This document shows, piece by piece, positions 35,918 to 47,100 of a stretch of DNA of 64,000 nt; positions within the stretch are counted from its first letter, which is position 1; the number at the start of each line of letters is the position of its first letter. Both the position numbers and the translations under genes were made by a program. The notes under the pieces were generated by a model. The model saw nothing but the letters and a program-made list of their open reading frames with translations, ran no database searches and was not told where the DNA came from. This DNA is from Saxidomus purpurata (Eukaryota; Mollusca; Bivalvia; Venerida; Veneridae), in the NCBI GenBank assembly GCA_022818135.1, contig JAFMSR010000015.1, positions 33,485,022-33,549,021 on the forward strand. The letters run 5' to 3'.

Positions 35918-36055
35918 GGTGCTTTGCCGAAGAATACAGAAGAAGAGGGGGGGGGGGGGGGGGGGTTGGGTGGTACCTGGTGTTCGCTCGTGTCCGTACC
36001 GCGCCGGGGGGGGGGGGGAGTTTTCGGTTCTCTGTTTTGTAGTGTACATTTTCTT
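35918..36055 (+). other. Unit 30: exon copy disrupted by two poly-G runs
   Basis: The acceptor is kept, but one G is missing right after it (CAGGTGCTTTG instead of CAGGTGGCTTTG). Runs of 19 G (35947-35965) and 13 G (36006-36018) with extra bases replace part of the exon, and the GTATGT donor is changed to TTTTGTAGTGTACATT. The next unit has one extra T in its exon (GAGTTTTTCG, 36432-36441). This is either an assembly or sequencing artefact or a genuine local decay. Confidence 0.8.
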
Positions 36056-38186
36056 TAATTAGTTTATTTTGTTTACTTTTTCCTTTAACATGATGTGCTG
36101 CCATTCCGTGAGTCTACCGTAGCGCTGCAGTCTGAGCACCATACCTTGGCAGCTATGCGATTGTTCGTGAACCGCCCTCGCTTTGCCTGCCCTCGCTATT
36201 GTCCGGTAACCGCATCAGCAGCTAAAAGTGGCAAGGTCCGTCCGTGTATTTGGGCAGAGAGCAGAGGAGGGTGTGTTAGTGGTTGGCCACTTGCCTTTTG
36301 TTCCTTTTATGTTTGCATGTATATCTGTATTAACTTCATTGCTCTACTAACAATTGTTTGTTTGTGGATTTCAGGTGGCTTTGCCGAAGAATACAGAAGA
36401 AGATACCGGTGTTCGCGTCCGTACCGCGCCGAGTTTTTCGCGTTGTGTCCGGTATGTACATTTTTCTTTAATTAGTTTATTATGTTTACTTTTTCCTTTA
36501 ACATGATGTGCTGCCATTCCGTGAGTCTACCGTAGCGCTGCAGTCTGAGCACCATACCTTGGCAGCTATGCGATTGTTCGTGAACCGCCCTCGCTTTGCC
36601 TGCCCTCGCTATTGTCCGGTAACCGCATCAGCAGCTAAAAGTGGCAAGGTCCGTCCGTGTATTTGGGCAGAGAGCAGAGGAGGGTGTGTTAGTGGTTGGC
36701 CACTTGCCTTCTGTTCCTTTTATGTTTGCATGTATATCTGTATTAACTTCATTGCTCTACTAACAATTGTTTGTTTGTGGATTTCAGGTGGCTTTGCCGA
36801 AGAATACAGAAGAAGATACCGGTGTTCGCGTCCGTACCGCGCCGATTTTTCGCGTTGTGTCCGGTATGTACATTTTTCTTTAATTAGTTTATTTTGTTTA
36901 CTTTTTCCTTTAACATGATGTGCTGCCATTCCGTGAGTCTACCGTAGCGCTGCAGTCTGAGCACCATACCTTGGCAGCTATGCGATTGTTCGTGAACCGC
37001 CCTCGCTTTGCCTGCCCTCGCTATTGTCCGGTAACCGCATCAGCAGCTAAAAGTGGCAAGGTCCGTCCGTGTATTTGGGCAGAGAGCAGAGGAGGGTGTG
37101 TTAGTGGTTGGCCACTTGCCTTCTGTTCCTTTTATGTTTGCATGTATATCTGTATTAACTTCATTGCTCTACTAACAATTGTTTGTTTGTGGATTTCAGG
37201 TGGCTTTGCCGAAGAATACAGAAGAAGATACCGGTGTTCGCGTCCGTACCGCGCCGAGTTTTCGCGTTGTGTCCGGTATGTACATTTTTCTTTAATTAGT
37301 TTATAATGTTTACTTTTTCCTTTAACATGATGTGCTGCCATTCCATGAGTCTACCGTAGCGCTGCAGTCTGAGCACCATACCTTGGCAGCTATGCGATTG
37401 TTCGTGAACCGCCCTCGCTTTGCCTGCCCTCGCTATTGTCCGGTAACCGCATCAGCAGCTAAAAGTGGCAAGGTCCGTCCGTGTATTTGGGCAGAGAGCA
37501 GAGGAGGGTGTGTTAGTGGTTGGCCACTTGCCTTTTGTTCCTTTTATGTTTGCATGTATATCTGTATTAACTTCATTGCTCTACTAACAATTGTTTGTTT
37601 GTGGATTTCAGGTGGCTTTGCCGAAGAATACAGAAGAAGATACCGGTGTTCGCGTCCGTACCGCGCCGATTTTTCGCGTTGTGTCCGGTATGTACATTTT
37701 TCTTTAATTAGTTTATTTTGTTTACTTTTTCCTTTAACATGATGTGCTGCCATTCCGTGAGTCTACCGTAGCGCTGCAGTCTGAGCACCATACCTTGGCA
37801 GCTATGCGATTGTTCGTGAACCGCCCTCGCTTTGCCTGCCCTCGCTATTGTCCGGTAACCGCATCAGCAGCTAAAAGTGGCAAGGTCCGTCCGTGTATTT
37901 GGGCAGAGAGCAGAGGAGGGTGTGTTAGTGGTTGGCCACTTGCCTTCTGTTCCTTTTATGTTTGCATGTATATCTGTATTAACTTCATTGCTCTACTAAC
38001 AATTGTTTGTTTGTGGATTTCAGGTGGCTTTGCCGAAGAATACAGAAGAAGATACCGGTGTTCGCGTCCGTACCGCGCCGATTTTTCGCGTTGTGTCCGG
38101 TATGTACATTTTTCTTTAATTAGTTTATTTTGTTTACTTTTTCCTTTAACATGATGTGATAACCCTTACCAGTTTTTCTGTTTCAG

Positions 38187-38269
38187 TTACGTTTTATTTT
38201 GCCGGGGATATTGATTCAGTGAATTTGCTTGTTAGATATATATTTTCATTTAAAGTTTCCTTGGTCTAA
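38187..38269 (+). CDS. Candidate exon just after the array (phase 1, ends in stop)
   Basis: A strong acceptor (CCAGTTTTTCTGTTTCAG) is followed by a block open only in phase 1, the phase in which exon A ends. It reads V-T-F-Y-F-A-G-D-I-D-S-V-N-L-L-V-R to TAA (38267-38269). It could be an alternative terminal exon of the array gene, or a weak internal exon. No family is recognised. Confidence 0.3.
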
Positions 38270-38434
38270 GATTACGGACGAAATCAGTAGCCACGTTTGG
38301 CCGTATCGTTTCTTTGCGTGTGTTTTCTTTTTTTGTTTGTAGATGGCTGAAGCAAAGACTACATAAAAGGAATGTAATCGCGTTGTACCCTGCGCTTTTA
38401 TAATGCGTTTTAATTGATTTTATTTTCCTTGCAG

Positions 38435-38534
38435 ATACATGTAACTATGCCCGTGACTAAAGATGATATTCGTGTCGTCCCGTGCTGTTGTCTAGGGCGA
38501 AGATCAAAGAATATACATTTACGCATAGATTCTG
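38435..38534 (+). CDS. Exon C of the putative array gene
   Basis: The 100-nt block is bounded by TTTTATTTTCCTTGCAG and TCTG|GTATGT. Only phase 0 is open: I-H-V-T-M-P-V-T-K-D-D-I-R-V-V-P-C-C-C-L, then GRRSKNIHLRIDS. It starts in phase 0 and ends after one extra base, exactly like exon A. V-T-M-P and D-D-I-R-V-V aligns with V-A-L-P and E-D-T-G-V-R-V of exon A. It therefore looks like a non-amplified relative of the repeated exon. Unknown function. Confidence 0.5.
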
Positions 38535-38748
38535 GTATGTATTCTATGATGTTTATTAGCCTTTTTATATCATTCAATTACATGTAGTGATGACACTTGT
38601 CGGCTGTTATCAAAGAATGTTGTACATTGATGTTTTCTCAGATAAACCATGTACCTGTAGAATTATTTCTTACTTAAATCCACATATTAACAGGCAATAT
38701 ACTATTAATGTTGAAATGATTGCAAACTATTTACATGTATTTTTTCAG

Positions 38749-38863
38749 GTAAAAAAAAGTTGCAAGTGCAAGATTCGATTATAGATCACAAGACCGAAAA
38801 TTTGCTGTTAACTTCCATCGTCAAAATTTATAACCGACGAATCTCAAACCAGGCAATCTTGAA
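38749..38863 (+). CDS. Exon D of the putative array gene
   Basis: The acceptor TGTATTTTTTCAG is followed by 115 nt that are open only in phase 1, matching the end of exon C. The peptide begins GKKKLQVQDSIIDHKTENLL and continues TSIVKIYNRRISNQAIL. It ends at GAA|GTAAGA, a good donor, in phase 2; if unspliced it would stop at once (AAG TAA). It is lysine-rich and hydrophilic, with no family recognised. Confidence 0.5.
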
Positions 38864-39054
38864 GTAAGATATAAACAATACTAGTTGTAAAGCAGCTTGT
38901 TTCTGTTATCAAGTTAAAGTTTCAGTAAGAATGAGAGGTACTTGTTAAATACACTTGCTAAATTACATCTGTACATCTATAGGGATTAAACAATAAATGA
39001 TATCTTCGTGTTCGCAAAAATGATAAGTCTTAAACGTTTTTATATTTATTGTAG

Positions 39055-39106
39055 ATTTCCACAGAACAGGCGAATTCCTGTCTCTGTGCTTCTAGACATT
39101 CCGTGA
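39055..39106 (+). CDS. Terminal coding exon E of the putative array gene
   Basis: The acceptor TTTTTATATTTATTGTAG is followed by a segment that continues exon D in phase 2: K-F-P-Q-N-R-R-I-P-V-S-V-L-L-D-I-P, then TGA (39104-39106). Three successive exons (C, D, E) join with consistent phases and one stop, which is the main support for a real gene 3' end here. A GTGAGC sits over the stop and could be an alternative donor. Confidence 0.45.
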
Positions 39107-39926
39107 GCACGATCTCAGATTCATGTTTTTAAAACATCTATAAGCACTCGGCGTTAAGCACGAAACCGCCCATTGAACATGAAATCGTGCTCAAGGATTT
39201 TCATAAGCACGGGGCCTGGTCGACGGCATCGGGATGGATTCGGCTTCATTACGAGACCGCGCCAAAGTGTGAAAAGTGGTATGTAGTTGACTGTAAAGAT
39301 TATGAAGAAACCGTTAAAGGGACATACCCTATAACTGATGTCAAACTAAATAACCTCCAAAACATAAATAATAAAATATTTGGAAGTATTATATTAACTT
39401 AACCTTAAAGTTTCAGCCATACATTCCCAGTCATTTATCGATAAAATCAGCGGTTTAAAATATGCTGCAGTACCGTAAACCAATCGATAATCTATGAAGA
39501 GTTGTTGTTGTACAATTAATGGGTAGATGCGATTTATTACAGAAAACCTCTTTATTGATTAACTGTGGTAAAATGAGGCATATTTCGCCATAGGTTCTTC
39601 TTTGAAATTGTATTTATTTATCATTTTACGTTCATTGAACACATAATCTATGTTTCGAGAATATAATCTGCTAGATGTAGGGAGTGCCTCTTTAACTCAC
39701 TACAGAATTCACGAGCTGGTTCGAGAAGCAATACAAGGAAATAACAAAAGTATTGTTTTCTTCCTTTGTACGAATGATTCTATCTAAGTACGTATGACAC
39801 GGCCTCAAAACATAAAATTAACAGTATCCAGATTGTTTTCTATAATTGATATTGAATGATTTCAGGCAAGCGTGTATAAGAAGTCACCTGAATAAGTAGT
39901 GAGTTGTATGCAGTCACTGTATGTGG
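39107..39926. other. Possible 3' UTR / intergenic, no gene recognised
   Basis: A 71-codon frame at 39187-39402 starts with TTG and has no splice or family support. Several AATAAA-like motifs occur, as expected in AT-rich DNA. Confidence 0.35.
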
Positions 39927-40150
39927 AGCGGCCTAGGTGTAGTGGTCTGAGTGCGTTCGCCTCAGGATCGTAGAGACCCGGGTTTGGTCCCCTTACGTGC
40001 AAAGTAGTGCCAGTGTCCTTTAGCAAGACACGTCTAATTCCTCATTGCCCCCATCTGTCTTCAAGGCGTGAGTCTCCAGAGCGATTAATATTTGATTCAG
40101 TTTGGAGTGTTCTTCAATAGTGCAAGAACTTGTTTCACAAAAAAAAAAAA
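39927..40150 (+). mobile_element. tRNA-derived SINE (family 1 relative) with poly(A) tail
   Basis: The head has an A-box-like GGCCTAGGTGTAGTGGTCTG and a B-box-like GGGTTTGGTCCCC (39980-39992). The body ends in GTCTCCAGAGCGATTAATAT and a poly(A) run (40135-40150). The GTCTCnAGAGCGATTAnTAT block is shared with the SINE at 12.5 kb. Confidence 0.7.
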
Positions 40151-40291
40151 TTTGTTAATGATAAAAATTATTTTAACAAGCAGTGTATTTGACTTATTTC
40201 AACATACAATATATAAAATATTGTAAGATATGACTTCTACATGTACTACAATTATGGAACATTTGCAATTAAAATTACATTTATATTTCAG

Positions 40292-40363
40292 GTACTAAGA
40301 CGTCCTACACATGCAGAACTCTCAGACACACTCACAGAATGGTTGATGGCAAATTATGAATAG
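40292..40363 (+). CDS. Candidate small terminal exon
   Basis: The acceptor CATTTATATTTCAG opens a 23-codon phase-0 frame (VLRRPTHAELSDTLTEW ending in NYE and TAG). Phase 1 is also open for 21 codons. There is no independent support; it may be an alternative last exon. Confidence 0.2.
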   Translation, partial: VLRRPTHAELSDTLTEWLMANYE

Positions 40364-40693
40364 GGTAGAATGCACTATTTCTTGTTTTTGATCACGTAAA
40401 TGCCAGTAGCTCATTAAAACACATGTTGTTGGAGCGAGATAGTTATGCATAATCATAATCTATTTGCATTTCTCTCGCTAAACTTATCCATCTTTCAATA
40501 TTTGAAAGTTGCATTAATAGTTCATATGATAGCTGATTGAAACTTGTCTGTCTGAATAACAAACGGCAGATATTGACCACAGTGCAAAGAAGTGAAGGCT
40601 AATCATGATCTACAGTGATTGCAAAGGAAAAATTATTAGACGCCAGCAGCATATAAGGGTTAATACATAACATGTATGCTATTCGTTGTTATT

Positions 40694-40927
40694 GGTGTTG
40701 TATGAGTTTATCCCCCGTATCAACCTTATTTCAGTTGTTTTGATAGGTGTGCAGTTAACCTAAGAATCGCTCCCGGGGGAAACCAGCACTACACTCCTAT
40801 GCTCCGTAAGACACTTTCTCATATGAAGAGACATGGCCAGTGACAGGGCTCGAACACATGCCCCCCGATCGTTGAGAGGTTACAGTGATTCCAAGTCAGC
40901 GACTCTAGCCACTCGACCACGGAGATA
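40694..40927 (-). mobile_element. tRNA-derived SINE (family 2, tRNA-Ser-like head)
   Basis: On the - strand the head reads TCCGTGGTCGAGTGGCTAGA (A box), GTCGCTGACTTGG, a long variable arm and GTGTTCGAGCCC (B box), like a tRNA-Ser. The body continues to about 40694. A second copy lies at 43510-44183, and similarity covers the whole element. Confidence 0.75.
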
Positions 40928-41080
40928 CTTCCTGGTAGTTATTTGCTAGATTATTTCTTTTAAAAGTTTGAATTCAACATTTTGAAGTTTTACATTAGTT
41001 TCAACTGGTTCAATGTCAGCTGTATTTTATATTTTTCTCATTTCTGATAACTAACAATCTATTTGTCTGGTTCTTTTCAG

Positions 41081-41244
41081 AATTTGATGACTACATAGAA
41101 GGATATAAAATTTCCACTCCAGCAAGCATGACAGTTGATGTGTTAAGCAACCAAAGACATAGTTCTTGCTTCCATAACTTTCACTGCAGATGCATTATAT
41201 ATCTGTTTTATGTACTGCCAAAGCAAATGAACAAGGCACGCTGA
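41081..41244 (+). CDS. Candidate terminal exon, phase 1
   Basis: A strong acceptor (TTGTCTGGTTCTTTTCAG) with a TAACTAAC branch-like site (41047-41054) precedes 53 codons open only in phase 1: F-D-D-Y-I-E-G-Y-K-I-S-T-P-A-S-M-T-V-D-V, onward to TGA 41242-41244. Phase 1 matches the ends of exons A and C, so it could be an alternative last exon of the array gene. No family is recognised. Confidence 0.35.
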
Positions 41245-43509
41245 AGTTATTTAGTTACTGTTGATTTTGAGTGATAGTGGTCTTCAAATGTTTGCTGGTA
41301 TAGTGCTGAAGATGAGAAATGTTGTCTGCAGACTGCTTTAGTCACAGGAAATGTACAAACGTGCTTGATTTACAATAATATTAACACGGGACGAAACCAG
41401 AAGTGACCGTTAACCAAAACAGTTTTGACCACACGGACGAAAACGAGATATCATTTTCCGCAAAACTCTTCACATGGACATTTCAACTTGCTTTCAAATC
41501 TTATCACTGGACATGTTTTGGATAAAAAGAGTTTCATGTTTTAGAGCCAAGTGTTAGATTTATAAATGTTGTGTAATTGTGTATGTTCCAGGTTTTAATT
41601 TTGATGGCCATTGATCAAATTTGGATGTTATACGTACTCGAGGCATTTACATTACCATGAAAGATGCCGCCAAAATTGGCTGTTATTTGAACAAAAATAA
41701 ACAAACTATTTCTAACCTTGCTGCATAGATCGATGATATTGTAAAAAATAAGAAACGCTTTCTAACAATACTTTATATAAATATGAAAGGAAGGAAGTAA
41801 AACGTTCAATATATGCCATTCAAATATATAATCTAGTCTACGGTTTGATTTTATTTAACATAAAGGAGGGCAAGTATACGCTTCCGTAGGATTTTATCTC
41901 TATAGATATTCTAAAGTTAAATGTTTTAGATCTCCGTGTTATTCATAATTTGTTATTTATCTTTAAAGCTATAATACTTCTCAAAATGACCAGAAAAAGT
42001 ACAGTCAAAAAAACTTCTTAAAACATGAAAAATGTTTAGAAAATTCAAAGAAAATAAGTTATGCTCAATCATTTTTTCATTAGTACATGCAAACAATTTT
42101 TTCATATCAGATTGATGGAAAATCATTTTACGATCCGGCGGGTCAAAACGATTTTAAAAAATTATCTTTTCCAACGATGTTCAGTAGGAATAAAATTGTA
42201 TATATTTATGTTATTTGACTATAACTTCAGCAATGCTTTTTTTTAATGATACTAAACCATTGGTGAATTTATACATTAAATTGCGATTATCATATTGAGG
42301 GGTATAATCAATTTGAAACTCTCAAAGGTCTCAATGTTTTATTACGTCGAAATAGTATTTGAAAATTGAAGCATTTTCCTGTTCACACATAATTATACGT
42401 CGCCATCCTTTCTGCCTCAGCAGGTTGTATGTCTTGCAGTTTAAAATATTGTATGAAACAATGATAATAACAAGGATGATAACAATAAGGATGATAACAA
42501 TAACTATGATAACAATAACAATGATAACAATAACAATGATAACGATAACAATAAGGATGATAACAATAACAATGATAACAATAACAACCTCAATATTCAA
42601 AGCGTAAAAAAACATAGGTATACTGTAAACCATGTCAGTAATTTTCGTTCTTTTCATAGACGCCACATTCCATCGACAATAGAATATACAAAATTCACGT
42701 TCGTTGTGCTGTTTTGTTGTATATTAACATGGAGTCGCAAAATAACCACCTATCAAAATCACGAACGATAATTGATCTGAAAATTCACTGGTTTATAGTA
42801 TCTTTTCATTCTGTATCTTAAACTGCGTCGGATACACCCTGTTGAAAGTGCGGCACTGCGGCTGTGCGATAATGACATACATGAGAGCAACAGGAACGGC
42901 AGTAAAGCAACATGCCATCATCGGCATTGTAATTGGCAAAAATCATATACTGGAAATAAGTGAAAAACACGTGGCCATACCTGTTTAAAAGACCACCTCC
43001 AAATAAACGTCAGCGCGAATGAAAGCTTTACACCGTTCAAGTTCAATTAATGAACATGTACTACATTTATTTAAAAGGTCTAGTAATACAATCTTAATGA
43101 AAACTTGAGATCAACAATTTAATTAAAGTGATATTACCCTTCAAACTGACCATCATAATCAAAGTTTAAGAAAGTCCTTTACCATTGGTCTTTACTCTGA
43201 GAGAAATGAGTGTTAGAAGCAAAGTTTTACCTAAAGTAAACGAAACAGTAATTTCCATTGAATGAAGTTGAACTATTTTTGGACTATCGTGGTAAAAATT
43301 GAAATTCTACATATTTTCACTTCTTCTAAGATTTGCTAATGACAGCAATTTGAAAGCATTTATTATAGTTTAAGTTTCTTACTTGACTATGATGTAGATA
43401 TGTCCATAGCATGTCCATTTTAAAGTATTGCATAACTTTGATATACATGTACATGTATTTATAGCTAAAGGAATAATTAAAGACCCTTGATCACTTCGGA
43501 TATCTTATG
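41245..43509. other. AT-rich intergenic stretch
   Basis: Apart from a GATAAC/AATAAC microsatellite at 42459-42596, I see nothing I can name. Frames at 42331-42666 are by-products of that microsatellite. Confidence 0.45.
42459..42596. repeat. Microsatellite (GATAACAATAAC)n with AAGGAT interruptions
   Basis: A roughly 138-bp run of ATGATAACAATAAC units. It produces an artificial V-I-V-I-I frame on the - strand. Confidence 0.9.
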
Positions 43510-44183
43510 GTTGTTGTAAGAGTTTAACGCCCATTCCATTTTTGATCATTTTAACATGCGGACAGTTTACCTAACAATCGTTCCTGGGAAGAACCAAGTA
43601 CTTTTTCAAGATTTAGATTTATTCAATCATGGCATAAACATTTTATATGTCCATCGCGACTAAACATAATGGTGTGGTTACAATATCACTTGTACATACA
43701 TATACATTTACATACATATTGCAAGTACCATACATATTACACTATCATATATTGTCATAAAAAAAGTATGTAAACAATGGCATAGTATGGCAAGAGTGAT
43801 ATACAATGTATATGATATCGGCACACTTAAAAAAGAATTGTAAATGAAGTTTTGTACACAATCAATAACTTTATGCTATATAGCAATTATATTAGGTTTT
43901 TAGTCTATTATCACAGTGTAGTCTGCTAACTTGCTAAATATATAAATTTTGACAACTTATTGATAACATTTTGTTTTTTACATCTCATCATTCGTTTAAA
44001 TTTTTGAACATTTGGCCAAGAACAATAGTATTTGGTACTAGACTCCTATCCGCCGTAAGAAACTGCCCTATTTTTTACATTACGAGACATAGTCGGTAGC
44101 AGGGCTCGAACCCATGACCCTCAATCAATGAAAGGTCACAGTGATTCTAAGTCAACGCCTCTAACCATTCGACAACAGAGGCA
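43510..44183 (-). mobile_element. Second family-2 SINE copy, split by a nested insertion
   Basis: 43510-43601 and 44035-44183 together align with the intact copy at 40694-40927. The tRNA-Ser-like head (TGTTGTCGAATGGTTAGAGG, GGGTTCGAGCCC on the - strand) is at the right end. Between the parts lies 43602-44034, absent from the other copy. Confidence 0.7.
43602..44034. mobile_element. About 433-bp insertion inside the SINE, flanked by GTAC
   Basis: GTAC occurs at 43598-43601 and again at 44035-44038, and the intact SINE has the matching position only once (GCAC). This fits a 4-bp target duplication. The insert is AT-rich, with ATTTATTCAATCATGGCATA and many ACATAC motifs, and has no coding; its family is unknown, possibly a LINE 3' fragment. 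Confidence 0.5.
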
Positions 44184-47100
44184 GAGTATGATGTCTTAAC
44201 GGCGAATTAGACCGTATTTATACAAGAAACATTCCTATTTTTGCTTTTTAGATAGAAAATATGTGTTATAAATACAGTGCATGAAATGCTTTATGACAAT
44301 ACTTTTTTCGTAAAGAAGTGACATAGATACGAAAGAATGGTATGCGACGACATTGTCTTAGAGTAAACAGAACGCAATTAAATCTCTATTAGTAAATTCA
44401 TTTATTCTTTTTGAGTAAGTCCTAAGTGATCATGGGACTTCAAAATTATTTAGTTCTGTTGGAATGGTACTCTGGATCAGGGAATATACTCGGTACCATT
44501 AACGGTAGTTCTAGCTTTTAAAGTGTCGTAAAAAGTCTTGATTGGTAGCCTGTACTTTCAGACAGAATGTAAACAAGCTGTTGATAGATATACTGTAGTA
44601 CTTTAAAATTTTGTTATTTATTTCATCTTGAAGAACGTTTTGTTTTAGTTACTTATGTAATATTTTTACTTAACAACCTTTTATGATATCACAAAAATGT
44701 TGCATCAAAAGTGTCGATATATATTCCGTAGATACCCTCCAACACCTTAAATTACATGAAATTATCTGTAGAATATTATATATGTATAAAATTGTATTAC
44801 CCTCCCACAAATTGCTGGTCTTCTGATTGGTCAACAAATCGTATATAGATATTGATTTTAATGGGCATGTCCTGTTTTTATATAAAAAAAATCATATACG
44901 GGATCCATATGAGTATAAATTTGCAAACAAATACAAAGCCCGTGCAAACTTTAAATTTACTTTTACGAAAAACACTTAATAAGGTCACAGTTACTGTGCG
45001 ACATTATTTACCCTGGGCACTCAGTAATATTCAGTATAAACCCGTAAAGCTGATTTTCGATTTCCGAACATTATGAATAAAATCATGCTGGGTTTGAAAA
45101 CAAAATATAAACTAAATTGATTAGATATCGAAGTCCCGATTAGGTCTGTGGGTAGAGCCTTAAGCTGTATATGTCTGAGTTCCAGGTTCGAATCTTTCAT
45201 CAGGCCTAATGTTCATTTTTTTTAGTTGTTTATAAAAGTATTTTTATGAAATAAGTGTGTGTGTTATTTGGCCATACACGAACTATTCAAGATTCGTGCA
45301 ATATCATTCTTCATATTTCTGCAGGTATATAGGAAAAAAATTATGTCATGGAGTATAAATAAGCAAAAACGATGCATAAAAAGTGTCACAAATTTAACAC
45401 AAAATAGCCAACAACTTTAAACTTATAAAATTAAAACCATTTAATCAGGATTCGGACCTATGAAACGTTGCATACAAGTAAGACATCTTACCTATGCGGT
45501 GCTGATAGATGTGTGTGTTCGGTAGATAATCAACTGAAATAATGAAAACTCAAGAAATGAGTGTCAGGTAAATATTGTCGCACAATAGACTATTATCAAT
45601 GTTGTGCCATCGTGCCATAATTTCTATGTAACAGGTTTACTGTCAATATGCTGTATAAGCATATGTTCTGTTCTGTTCTGTTCTGTATCATTAAAGTATT
45701 TGTAGAGTTCTTGTCTTTTTTGTTATTAGTTATGAAGACACTTAGTACCGCGGTACCAGGAAAAAGCCGGGGTAACATATATAAAATTTTAAGACTGAAA
45801 AATGGTGACATTTCCAAAGCCCATTAAGCATAAACTGTCTTGTTTAATGTCACTAAAACAACAGTTATGGGATCTGGTAGTTTATCTTCTCATCGGCTAG
45901 CAATCGAGATGGATAGAATATATATTTTTGACAACGATATTAATGAATTTATTTTTATTGTATTATTTCTTTATGTTTAATTTAATTTTTCTTTATCACC
46001 CTTAACGTTTTATTTTAAATATATTTTATCATAAATCCACTGTACATTTAATCTGCAGTATCAATCCTTTACAATCTTCAGTATCCATATCCTCTACATG
46101 AATAAAAAATACCGCAAAGGCATGCACGCTAGCCCTGCAATCGGGTTGTTTGGACTTGTAACTTCAGTCTTTCCATCGACTTATCTGCAATACTGATACT
46201 TAACAGATCGATCACGTTCAGGTCAGCTGACATATTATCAAAGACCTATAATGCTTGCAAAACCTGTTATTAATAACACAGTAACACATACCCTACTGAC
46301 TTTGAATACGCCCTTTGCAACGAGTGCAGATCATGATCACTCTGTACATCAATATCCTATATAATAATAGTACTGCTGTGTACTGTAATATTGTTGTGAA
46401 CTGTAGTACTGTATAGTAATACAGTATAATAGAACTACAGTTCGATTTCTAGGTCATACGTGTTTTTGTACTTTTAAAGTAGACTGCTCCACGGCCGAGG
46501 TAAGTCGGGTCAATACATTTTAAAAATATACAAGTAGTTTTGATATGATGTAGGCGTGCGCAACACTAGATCGAGATATTTGATCGTGCAATATGTACGT
46601 TGAATACTTTAAAGTTACTGGTTCGAGCCCTTGTACGACCATATATTTTTATCTTATGGATGTCAATGACGTTCTTTATGTTTCTCTTTATTTCCAATAG
46701 AACGAAATAATTTTGTGTTGGCTTACATGTACAAAATGTACTTAGAAAGTATGAATAAATAATTTTAAAAAACAAACACAACAGCTGCGGAAACAATACA
46801 AATACTGCTGTTGTCATAGCTGCTGGGAAAATATAAAAAAAACCGCATACGAGTACTATCACATCTGAACGTAGGGCTACAGGGCATGACTTGGGGCTGG
46901 TCTTGGGTGGGTGGTGGTGCGGTGTTCCCTTTGGTTGACAAAATCAATTATTTTGTCGATGGTGGAATTTCAAGCATTTTTACCTAATTTAAAGCAACTA
47001 ATCTGGGCTATTACAATCACAATTTTGGACTTTTTTTAAGTGTCTCTTTCTTTCATTAAGATGTTACATTAGCATTTCACATTTTGTATTATCACGCCAG

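Larger units (their letters stand above)
23641..38158 (+). repeat. Array of 35 near-identical 412/413-bp units, each carrying an exon-like block
   Basis: Units start (at GTGCTGCCATTCC) at 23686, 24098, 24511, 24923, 25336 and so on, with a regular 412 or 413 bp step to 37744; only unit 30 (35639) is longer, at 456 bp. Units differ by a few single bases: CCATTCC followed by A, G or GG; GCCGATTTTT or GCCGAGTTTT; CTTCTTG or CTTTTG/CTTCTG; TTATTTTG, TTATATTG or TTATAATG. The central units are almost identical and the edge units more varied, which fits homogenisation by unequal exchange. The array is clearly richer in GC than its flanks. A frame of 136 codons spans most of each unit but starts with GTG and reads straight through the strong splice sites, so it is not the likely product. 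Confidence 0.97.

Noticed and set aside
23686..38154. 136-codon + frames and 69-codon - frames in each 412-bp unit as separate genes
   Set aside because: The + frame starts with GTG and reads through strong splice sites into intron-like sequence; the - frame is its shadow.
23641..38158. CRISPR-like or bacterial tandem array
   Set aside because: Units are 412 bp with no spacer structure, and all context is animal (splice sites, SINEs, LINEs).
39187..39402. 71-codon frame after exon E
   Set aside because: TTG start, no splice site in a fitting phase, no family resemblance.
42331..42666. Hydrophobic V-I-V-I-I protein
   Set aside because: Translation of a GATAAC/AATAAC microsatellite.
46560..46640. 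tRNA-like sequence with GGTTCGAGCCC
   Set aside because: Only the B box is convincing; no A box at the right distance.
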